From the NCBI GenBank assembly GCA_008933525.1, contig WBUV01000130.1, positions 1-8,058 of the forward strand: a DNA stretch of 8,058 nt. The letters run 5' to 3'. The position numbers were made by a program, and so were the translations under genes. The stretch comes from Bacteroidales bacterium (lineage in GTDB: Bacteria; Bacteroidota; Bacteroidia; Bacteroidales; Tenuifilaceae). Positions 1-6,000 of the stretch are shown here, one piece after another; within the stretch, counting starts at the first letter, position 1; each line of letters starts with the position of its first letter. A model generated the notes under the pieces. That model ran no database searches. It had not been told where the DNA came from and was given only the letters and a program-made list of their open reading frames with translations.

Positions 1-241
1 CGTTAAAGTGAGTTTGCTGTAGTTTGCTGTTAAAGCCCTCGAAAGAACTCATAGGTAATAGAAACGCAAACGAGCGCTCAGTTGTGTTTAACAAGCCTTT
101 AATTTTGGTGGTTTGGGCTTGAATCATTTCAAGAGGTGCATCGGAGGTGAACTTCACGCTACCCTGATTTGTTTGGAAGACAGACTGCCCGAAACATATG
201 GCTGGGGTAAATAAAAGTATCAGTGATAGAACTTTATTCAT
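1..241 (-). CDS. YceI-like secreted protein, N-terminal 80 residues (runs off the window)
   Basis: The start is an ATG at 241 and the frame stays open to the window edge, so the C-terminus is missing. Residues 1-18 form a signal peptide (basic MNK, hydrophobic core, then CFG before Q19), so the product is exported. The mature part follows the YceI-like pattern: a strand with G-x-V-x-F (SVFQTNQGSVKF), then I-x-A-x-T-x-x-I-K-G-L-L-N, a F-A-F-L-L-P strand, then SFEGFNSKLQQTHFN, matching the family's 'F.gf.s.l...HFn' segment. YceI proteins are periplasmic lipocalin-like barrels that bind isoprenoid or quinone-like lipids, but the ligand here is unknown. It lies 6 bp after the DUF5777 gene and is very probably the third gene of the operon that starts with the cytochrome-like lipoprotein. 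Family assignment is fairly sure; function is not. Confidence 0.8.
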   Translation of the reverse strand, partial: MNKVLSLILLFTPAICFGQSVFQTNQGSVKFTSDAPLEMIQAQTTKIKGLLNTTERSFAFLLPMSSFEGFNSKLQQTHFN

Positions 242-247
242 AAGTAG

Positions 248-1132
248 TTATTTTTTCAGGTTGAAGTTTCTGATAATGTTAAATCCAAAGCCGAATTCTC
301 CATCCATCCAATCATTAACATTATTTGGAATACCTTGTTCGGTTCTACCCCTTGAGTTTGAAAAATGAAGTTGGAATACGTGGCCTCCTGTTTCAATATC
401 GAAACCTATAGCCAATGAGTTTACTGTGTTTTCGGCTGTTTTTCCTGGAAGAACCCAAAAGTATTCACCATTCAGCGATATTCTCCTGGTTAGTTTTATA
501 CGACCTCCAAAACCTATATATGGAACATCATTTTGATCGTCGTTGTTTTCAACCAAATTTCTGTGAACAACGCCTGGTGTAATTTGAAGCGATATTCTGT
601 TGCTAAATTTTCTTGAGATTATAGCCTGATGAACATAGAATAACCTCGATGTGAATAGGTTGTCGCGATTAGGATCGCTCCATGTTTGGTCGGTATAAGC
701 CATGCTCGAATACCATGTTAATGTTATCGGCATTTTTTTTGCGCCTGACGATTGGCTCAGGATTTTGTACTTGATGTAACCGTCGATAAGTTTATTCTCA
801 TTACTACGGCCAATTCCAATGTCAAGTTTATTCATTAATCCATACTCCAACCCCAATCTTATTAATGAGTGGTCAAGACCCCAAAATTCATAGCCTCCCA
901 TTTTGATGTCGCCAAATCGATGCGATACTATGAAATTCACTTGGTTCTTACCACATATCTCCGATGTTTGCCCATTTATGAGCCTAGTCGATTTGAAAGT
1001 GCCTGCAACAATAATCGTATCCAGTTCTATTTTATTCTCCTCTTCGAGCATATCGAGGAGTGATTGGGCTTTAAGGCTCAAGGTTAGGCTTGACAATACT
1101 ATTATCAGTAAATATTTTGAAAGTGAAGTCAT
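248..1132 (-). CDS. DUF5777-family outer-membrane beta-barrel-like protein
   Basis: This 294-residue exported protein has a signal peptide at residues 1-22, with a likely cut after LKA before Q23. The mature chain is rich in alternating hydrophobic/polar strands and aromatic residues and ends in a strand (FGFGFNIIRNFNLKK), as expected for an outer-membrane barrel. Recognisable blocks of the Bacteroidetes DUF5777 family are FKSTRLINGQTSE (about residues 46-58), SHRFGD (70-75) and YEFWGLDHSLIRLGLEYGL (81-99), followed by an IGIGRSNENKLIDGYIKYKIL strand pair. No enzymatic motif is visible. The gene starts 13 bp after the cytochrome-like lipoprotein gene and ends 6 bp before the YceI-like gene, so the three are probably one transcript acting together at the cell envelope. 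The biochemical role is unknown; the DUF5777 assignment is from memory of the family pattern. Confidence 0.78.
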   Translation of the reverse strand: MTSLSKYLLIIVLSSLTLSLKAQSLLDMLEEENKIELDTIIVAGTFKSTRLINGQTSEICGKNQVNFIVSHRFGDIKMGGYEFWGLDHSLIRLGLEYGLMNKLDIGIGRSNENKLIDGYIKYKILSQSSGAKKMPITLTWYSSMAYTDQTWSDPNRDNLFTSRLFYVHQAIISRKFSNRISLQITPGVVHRNLVENNDDQNDVPYIGFGGRIKLTRRISLNGEYFWVLPGKTAENTVNSLAIGFDIETGGHVFQLHFSNSRGRTEQGIPNNVNDWMDGEFGFGFNIIRNFNLKK

Positions 1133-1145
1133 ATTTTAATCTTAT

Positions 1146-1493
1146 TTATTGAGGTGTTCCATTGTCAATCCATACTGTAACCTTTAAAACTGGGCATGCT
1201 GGAAGTTTATCCATGAGGTAGGGCATTGGTGTTACTCCTGGTAAATGATTAATGGCTTTTCGTAACCGCTCAGTTTCAGCAGCCTCTACGGCATCGTTGT
1301 AGGTGTCGAGAATTATTCCTTTGTTGTTGATCGATTGATTATGGCAACTAATGCAGTTGGCTTCGAAAATTGGCCTTACAGTTGAATAAGATACATTAAG
1401 GGTATCGCACTTTCCGTAAAGTGCTTCTTCCGAATCGTATGTGCAACTTGTCAGAAGTGAAATAAACCAAATGATAATTAGTATTTTTTTCAT
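1146..1493 (-). CDS. single-haem cytochrome c-like lipoprotein
   Basis: This 115-residue protein has a lipoprotein signal peptide: a hydrophobic stretch, then a lipobox L-T-S-C with Cys17 as the lipidated residue. A haem c attachment motif C-I-S-C-H lies at residues 47-51, preceded by VRPIFEANC as in small 'cytochrome c domain' lipoproteins of Bacteroidetes and Planctomycetes. Met90 in GVTPMP is the likely distal haem ligand. The end (LKVTVWIDNGTPQ) matches the terminal helix W-I-D-x-G-A/T typical of these domains. Cys29 and Cys100 could form a disulfide. It is inferred to be an envelope-anchored electron carrier; the redox partner is not visible here. It is the first gene of a tight cluster with the DUF5777 and YceI-like genes. 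The start codon follows an A/T-rich leader without a clear Shine-Dalgarno sequence. Confidence 0.82.
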   Translation of the reverse strand: MKKILIIIWFISLLTSCTYDSEEALYGKCDTLNVSYSTVRPIFEANCISCHNQSINNKGIILDTYNDAVEAAETERLRKAINHLPGVTPMPYLMDKLPACPVLKVTVWIDNGTPQ

Positions 1494-1515
1494 TAATAGG
1501 AACTTAATGTTTAGG

Positions 1516-1546
1516 CTAATATAGGCTAAATAATATTTGTAATCAA
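1516..1546 (-). promoter_or_regulatory. candidate promoter of the cytochrome/DUF5777/YceI operon
   Basis: On the minus strand TTG (1546-1544) is followed after 20 bases by TATATTAG (1523-1516), one mismatch from the Bacteroidetes -7 element TAnnTTTG, with the expected spacing from a -33 TTTG-type element. It ends 22 bp before the ATG at 1493 and lies downstream of the asnA terminator. Two copies of TTAGCCTA, 10 bases apart, overlap the -7 region and could be an operator. This was matched by eye and is not experimentally supported. Confidence 0.4.
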
Positions 1547-1568
1547 CATTTTGAGTGCTGTGGATATT

Positions 1569-1596
1569 AAAAAGCCAACCTTAATAGGTTGGCTTT
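1569..1596 (-). terminator. intrinsic terminator of asnA
   Basis: A perfect 10-bp stem (AAAGCCAACC with GGTTGGCTTT) and a 6-base loop are followed by U residues that continue from the stem, giving a run of five. It begins 9 bp after the asnA stop codon, so it is placed to end the asnA transcript and separate it from the cytochrome operon downstream. Confidence 0.85.
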
Positions 1597-1605
1597 ATGT
1601 ACAAC

Positions 1606-2640
1606 TTAAAGCAGCTTAACGCCCATTTGTTTGCAGTTTTCAATAACGCTTGTAGGCCAAACCGATGATTGAACTTCGCCAATATGAGCCTTACGTAGCA
1701 AAAACATGCATAGGCGCGATTGTCCAATTCCTCCGCCAATGCTTAGGGGGAGTTTTCCCTCAAGTAAGGTTTTGTGGAAGTAGAGTTCCTTTCGATGTTC
1801 CAAGTTGTGTAACTCTAGTTGAAGTTCAAGCGCTGACTTATCGACTCTAATTCCCATTGACGATAGTTCTAGCGCATCGTCGAGTGTAGGATGCCAAACC
1901 AAAATATCGCCATTTAATCCACGGTAACCATCGGGGCGGGGGGTGGACCAGTCGTCGTAATCAGGTGCACGGCCATCGGAAGGTTTGCCGCTTGAAAGCG
2001 GATACCCAATTCCTTCAATGCAAACAGCACCATAGTGCTTACATATCTCGCGTTCCCTTTGCTTTGCACTTAAAAGCGGATACATTTTCTCCAGTTCTTC
2101 GGTATGGATGAAGTGAATTCTATCTGGAAGAATTGGATTGATTGGCGCAAAGGTTTGGCATACAGCTGCCTCGGTTTGTTGAATTGCCTGGTAGATTGAT
2201 TTTACTGTTTGGCGGAAGTAATCAACGGTTCGCATCTCCTTCGATATTGTTTTCTCCCAATCCCACTGGTCAACATAAATAGAGTGTGTTGCGTCGGGCG
2301 TTTCGTCGGGACGTAGTGCATTCATATCTGTAAAGATTCCCTTGCCAGAGGCAATACTGTGTTTCCAAAGTGTTATCCTTTTCCATTTTGCCAGCGATTG
2401 CACTATCTCAATTTTTTGTGAATCTATTCCTTTGGCGGTGAACTTTACTGGTTGTTCAAAACCGTTGAGGTCGTCGTTAATTCCAAGTCCAGCTTGAACA
2501 ATCATTGGTGCCGTGACTCTTTTTAGGTCGAGGTTTTGCGATAGTTTCCGGGTGAATATTTCCTTTATCAAGGCAATTCCCTCTTCTGTTTGGTGCACAT
2601 CAAGTAGCGCTTGGTAATGTTTTGTTGCGGTTGTTTCCAT
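1606..2640 (-). CDS. asnA: aspartate-ammonia ligase (asparagine synthetase A)
   Basis: This enzyme makes L-asparagine from L-aspartate, ammonia and ATP (releasing AMP and pyrophosphate) in the cytosol. It belongs to the class II aminoacyl-tRNA synthetase-like fold related to AspRS. The 344 residues compare with 330 in E. coli AsnA. Conserved blocks include IVQSLAKWKR (79-88), MNALRPDE (106-113), HSIYVDQWDWE (119-129), RAPDYDDWSTP (224-234), GLNGDILVW (241-249), ELSSMGIRVD (258-267) and the motif-3 segment IGGGIGQSRL (301-310). The ATG at 2640 is chosen because METTATKHYQALLDVHQ aligns with the E. coli N-terminus. The frame stays open upstream to an ATG at 2775, but those 45 codons encode an Asn-run leader and contain a terminator hairpin, so they are treated as regulatory. 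The gene is monocistronic, with attenuators before it and a terminator after it. Confidence 0.97.
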   Translation of the reverse strand: METTATKHYQALLDVHQTEEGIALIKEIFTRKLSQNLDLKRVTAPMIVQAGLGINDDLNGFEQPVKFTAKGIDSQKIEIVQSLAKWKRITLWKHSIASGKGIFTDMNALRPDETPDATHSIYVDQWDWEKTISKEMRTVDYFRQTVKSIYQAIQQTEAAVCQTFAPINPILPDRIHFIHTEELEKMYPLLSAKQREREICKHYGAVCIEGIGYPLSSGKPSDGRAPDYDDWSTPRPDGYRGLNGDILVWHPTLDDALELSSMGIRVDKSALELQLELHNLEHRKELYFHKTLLEGKLPLSIGGGIGQSRLCMFLLRKAHIGEVQSSVWPTSVIENCKQMGVKLL

Positions 2641-2775
2641 GATTTTTGTTGATTTTATGATTAGTGTTTTAAAACAAAAAGCCCTTCGCGGAATCCGGGA
2701 AGGGCATAAGCGTAGCAAATCCAATCCCGGGGGTGGAGGTCGATTATTATTGTTATTATTTAAGTTGTAAGTCAT
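2641..2775 (-). CDS. Asn-rich leader peptide 2, open into asnA
   Basis: An ATG at 2775, 20 bases after the U-run of terminator 1, opens a frame beginning MTYNLNNNNNNRPPPPG. Asn occurs at residue 4 and residues 6-11 (two AAC and five AAT codons), followed by Arg and a Pro-Pro-Pro-Pro-Gly stretch. There is no stop codon before the asnA ATG, so translation would cross terminator 2 and fuse 45 residues to AsnA in frame. The region after Gly17 (LDLLRLCPSRIPRRAF) has no resemblance to an AsnA N-terminus and contains the terminator stem. It is therefore read as a leader rather than part of the enzyme. The leader starts after an A-rich stretch with no Shine-Dalgarno sequence, as is usual in this phylum. 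Confidence 0.72.
2671..2705 (-). terminator. attenuator terminator 2, immediately before asnA
   Basis: Stem arms GCCCTTC (2705-2699) and GAAGGGC (2687-2681) form 7 pairs. Above a C·C mismatch, a further CGG/CCG stem closes a 3-base loop. The hairpin is followed directly by TTTTTGTTTT (2680-2671). It lies 30 bp before the asnA ATG with no gene between, so its job is to stop transcription before asnA. Confidence 0.88.
2695..2730 (-). promoter_or_regulatory. possible antiterminator 2
   Basis: On the minus strand CCGGGATTGG (2730-2721) can pair with CCCTTCCCGG (2704-2695): six consecutive pairs (CCGGGA with TCCCGG), a 2x2 internal loop, then two G-C pairs. The distal arm covers the 5' half of terminator 2, so the two structures exclude each other. 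The proximal arm begins four codons after the six-Asn run, where a stalled ribosome would leave it free. It is weaker than antiterminator 1 and was worked out by hand without energies. Confidence 0.6.
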
Positions 2776-2794
2776 ATGTCGATTTTGTTAAACT

Positions 2795-2823
2795 AAAAAA
2801 GGCTTTCCCGATTTAGGAAAGCC
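2795..2823 (-). terminator. attenuator terminator 1
   Basis: A perfect 8-bp stem, GGCTTTCC (2823-2816) with GGAAAGCC (2808-2801), closes a 7-base loop and is followed at once by six U (2800-2795). It lies 26 bp after the stop codon of leader peptide 1 and 19 bp before the start of leader 2, inside the asnA leader. It is therefore a conditional stop rather than the end of a gene. Confidence 0.88.
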
Positions 2824-2865
2824 TTGCTTTTATTGTATCAATTTTTTTATCAGCAATAACCTTCC
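2816..2865 (-). promoter_or_regulatory. possible antiterminator 1
   Basis: On the minus strand GGAAGGTTATTGC (2865-2853) can pair with GCAAGGCTTTCC (2827-2816). TTGC pairs with GCAA, and GGAAGG pairs with CTTTCC (one G·U), around a 3x2 internal loop with possible U·G pairs; the loop between the arms is 25 bases. The distal arm contains the whole 5' half of the terminator 1 stem, so only one can form. The proximal arm starts 15 bases after the last Asn codon and ends at the base before the stop codon. A terminating ribosome would mask it, while one stalled at Asn would not. Confidence 0.78.
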
Positions 2866-2927
2866 AGTTCCAACAAGTAATTATTGTTAGAATTATAGTT
2901 AGAGTTATTGTTGATTTGTTTTCTCAT
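2850..2927 (-). CDS. Asn-rich leader peptide 1 of asnA
   Basis: A 25-codon ORF runs from ATG at 2927 to TGA at 2852-2850. It starts MRKQINNN and has Asn at residues 6-8, 10, 12 and 14-16: eight Asn in eleven codons (four AAC, four AAT), interspersed with Ser and Tyr. It ends LLELEGYC. It has no recognisable domain and is too short for a folded protein. Its position directly after a candidate promoter, with a mutually exclusive antiterminator/terminator pair behind it and the asparagine synthetase gene downstream, identifies it as an attenuation leader whose translation rate senses Asn-tRNA charging. The untranslated leader would be only about 10-15 bases. Confidence 0.82.
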   Translation of the reverse strand: MRKQINNNSNYNSNNNYLLELEGYC

Positions 2928-2944
2928 CTCTGTTTAATAATGTT

Positions 2945-2975
2945 GCAATATATGGAATGCTTTTTACAAAGCAAA
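2945..2975 (-). promoter_or_regulatory. candidate promoter of the asnA leader
   Basis: On the minus strand TTTG (2975-2972) is followed after 19 bases by TATATTGC (2952-2945), two mismatches from the Bacteroidetes TAnnTTTG element at the expected distance. It ends 17 bases before the leader 1 ATG. The -33 element overlaps the U-run of the protease terminator, so the two transcription units are packed back to back. This is an eye match only. Confidence 0.45.
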
Positions 2976-2999
2976 AAAAGAGGTGCTTTTTTGCACCTC
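2973..2999 (-). terminator. intrinsic terminator of the M6 protease gene
   Basis: A perfect 7-bp stem, GAGGTGC (2999-2993) with GCACCTC (2986-2980), closes a loop of six A and is followed by seven U (2979-2973). It begins 7 bp after the protease stop codon. It separates the protease transcript from the asnA leader, so asnA should depend on its own promoter. Confidence 0.9.
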
Positions 3000-3006
3000 C
3001 TTAAAA

Positions 3007-6000
3007 CTATTTTTTCGTGACTTTGATTATTAGCACCGAGTTATCTGTGCTAGTAACTCTTAGTAAGTACATTCCTGGGGCAAATCCCGTTAAATCTGTA
3101 TCGGTTTTTGAATCTAAAATGTTCACTATAGTTTTCAGCGTTCTACCTGTAAAGTCTAAAACCTGAATGCTTTTAATAACCTTAGCATTTTTAATATTTA
3201 CAACCGATGATGTTGGGTTAGGGTAGACCTCAAGTTGGTTTTCAACAATGTCTATACCATTAATTACGGTAAAAGTTGCTTTGGCTGTTGTGTTTGAACT
3301 AATAGTGATTTGTGTCGATGCGGAGTTTACAGTATTACCATTGATTTCCCATTTCTCGAACTGCCAACCTTGGTCGGGTGTTGCGGTTAATGTAACTGAA
3401 GCGCCTTCATCGTGGGTTGTTTCACCATCAACAGGTGTAACAGTACCATTTCCAACATGCGAAACTGTAAGTGTATGGGTAATCCTAGTAAATGTTGCTA
3501 CTGCAGTTGTGTTGGTGTTAATGGTAATTTGAGTTGATGCCGAGTTTACAGTATTACCATTGATTTCCCATTTCTCGAACTGCCAGCCTTGGTCTGGTGT
3601 TGCGGTTAATGTAACTGAAGCGCCTTCATCGTGGGTCGATTCACCATCGGTTGGTATAACGGTACCATTCCCAACATGCGAAACTGTAAGGGTATAGGTA
3701 ATTTTAGTAAAGGTTGCTATAGCTGTTGTATTTGAGTTAATGGTAATTTGAGTTGATGCCGAGTTTACAGTACTACCATTGATAACCCATTTCTCAAACA
3801 GCCAACCTTGGTCTGGTGTTGCAGTTAGTGTAACAGTTGCACCAGCATCGTGGGTCGATTCACCATCGGTTGGTGTAACGGTACCATTTCCAACATGCGA
3901 AACTGTGAGCGTATGGGTAATCTTAGTAAATGTTGCTACTGCAGTTGTGTTGGAATTGATAGTAATTTGTGTTGATGCTGAGTTCACTGTATTACCATTG
4001 ATTTCCCATTTCTCGAACTGCCAGCCTTGGTCTGGTGTTGCGTTTAATTCAACTGTAGCGCTTGCATTATAAGTATGTTCGCCTGCTGTTGGAGTAATAG
4101 TTCCATTGCCATTTTTGCTCATTGTTAGCGTGTACTGGGTAGGACTACCCATCTTTTTTCCATTAACAACAATGTCATCAATTCGACTAGTCCCTCCTGA
4201 TGCAACGTTGCCAGATGATACTTGAAGGTTGCTTCTCATCACCCAACGTAATGAAACCGAAGGTTGATTTTCGACATCGGCAGGTAAAGCAAAATTTGCT
4301 AGTACCCCCGAAATGTAGTTATCGTTAGAAAGTGTAATATTGCTCGAAGGTACATCTATCCATGTTGTTCCGGTTGTTTTGTATTGAAGTTTAAACTCTT
4401 TAGGCCCGGTGTTTGAACTTTTTTGTTTAGACGAAACAGTAATTGAATTATATCCGAATGTGCTAAATTCTGTTTGCCAAGCTTTTGAGTTTGCTCCATT
4501 GTCCCATCCAGTGTTGGTTAATGCATTGGTGCCTGTGCCTCCTGTGCCAGTAGTGTAGGAGAATGTTCCAGTAGAGTTTGTGGTAATTGTTTTAGAGGTG
4601 TTGGCAGAAATTCCTTCATCGGCAGTTACGTTACTATCTTCAAAATTCCATCTTACAATTACTGCTGGTGCACTGGGATCAACAACATTAATGTAGTTGG
4701 TTTTTGTTTCAGTTACATCACCATTAACGGTTAAGGTAACTGTCTTATTTCCTACAGAGGAGTAAGTTACAGTATGAGGTCCTACTGTTGTTGCCGTTGC
4801 AGGAGTTGCACCATTTCCAAAATTCCAAGCCCAGGATGTAATTGTACCGTTTGATAAATCGGAGAATGTGGTGGATTCTCCAATGTTAATATCGGTAGGT
4901 TCTGCTTTAAAGTTTGCAACAGCATCGGCTGCCGATGTTTCTGTAATATTGATATCATCGATACACCAGAACCAACCCCAAGTCCCAGTATAGTTCCACT
5001 TGAACCTAACAGATGGTTTGTTGGCGACCTCGGTTAAAATCTTTTTGAAATTAGCAGGATTGGCTGTACTTGTTGTCCACTTATCGATCTGAATCCAGTT
5101 GGTACCATCTAGGCTGTATGAGAAAGTTGCAGTTTCGCCAGCTTCAACCTTGAAGTAGTGCTTGAATAATACTGCTACTGATGTAAGTCCTGTAGTATTG
5201 ATTGCTGGGGTAATTATATCGGTATTTTGTGTATTATCCTCGCCATAACCATCGGAATCCAAAAAGATATATGTTCCGGATAATCCATCACTAATATTGC
5301 CAATTTGCCATACTTGTCCGTTACCTTGGTTGTCGATTATTGTCCAACATCCTGAAATATCGCCTGAATTAAAATCTTCTGTTAATGGTAGCGCTAAAAT
5401 TCCTGAGCAGGTAGTTTTTGCTTGTGTAACAGTACCGGATGAGTAACTTGGAGTTGAGGTAAGTTTTGTCCAAGCCTTATAGTAGTAGGTAGTGTTACTA
5501 TTTAAGCCTGTATGGTTAAATGAAGTTGCATCGCCCTGATAAATTACAGTTCCACCACCACTTATCGATTGGCCAACTGTATAGGAATTTCCATCTACCA
5601 ATGAACCAAATGTTGAAGATGTAGAGTACGCTATAACCACGTCTCTGTTTTCCGACCTTGACCACGATAAATCAATTTGAGATTCATTGGCTGCAGCTGC
5701 AATAAAGTTGTTTGGGTTGCCGGTATTTCCGCCATTAAAATCAAATGTAATAACTCCAGTACCAGTGTTTTCTGAGATATTTGTAATGGGTTTATTTGTT
5801 GCTACTCCTAGCCACGATTTCATTGAAGGGGTTGTTGCATCGGTAAATGAGGTTTTATTTGAAGTTCCTGGGAAAGGACAGCCTCCGCTATTAATATTGC
5901 CATACGATGATGCTGTTGAACTTGGATTAGTTGTTGCCGAAGCACAAACAGGGTACATGTGCTGTGGAGCCTTAGAGTTAATATCGTTGCTGTTGTAATG

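Larger units (their letters stand above)
2671..2927 (-). promoter_or_regulatory. tandem asparagine attenuator region of asnA
   Basis: Two modules lie in series upstream of asnA. Each has an Asn-rich short ORF, a possible antiterminator starting 12-15 bases after the last Asn codon, and an intrinsic terminator. Module 1 covers 2927-2795 and module 2 covers 2775-2671. When charged tRNA-Asn is scarce, a ribosome stalled on the Asn codons would free the proximal arm to pair with the 5' side of the terminator stem, allowing transcription into asnA. When Asn is plentiful the terminators should form. The layout is seen directly in the sequence; the mechanism is inferred from classical trp/his attenuation. 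The two modules share no obvious sequence in stems or peptides, so they do not look like a recent duplication. Confidence 0.85.

Noticed and set aside
869..1139. Two overlapping plus-strand open frames
   Set aside because: They are antisense to the DUF5777 gene, have no recognisable domain, and would conflict with a well-supported coding region.
2641..2775. A 45-residue N-terminal extension making AsnA 389 residues long
   Set aside because: The segment is an Asn run, a Pro run and a terminator hairpin with its U-run, and family members start where the ATG at 2640 does. It is treated as a leader, with in-frame readthrough kept as a finding.
2671..2927. T-box or metabolite riboswitch upstream of asnA
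   Set aside because: No T-box antiterminator core or other known aptamer motif was recognised, and nearly all of the leader is explained by the two ORFs and their hairpins.
3248..4072. Plus-strand open frames across the protease repeats
   Set aside because: They are antisense shadows of the repeat units; their protein repetition simply mirrors the real minus-strand gene.
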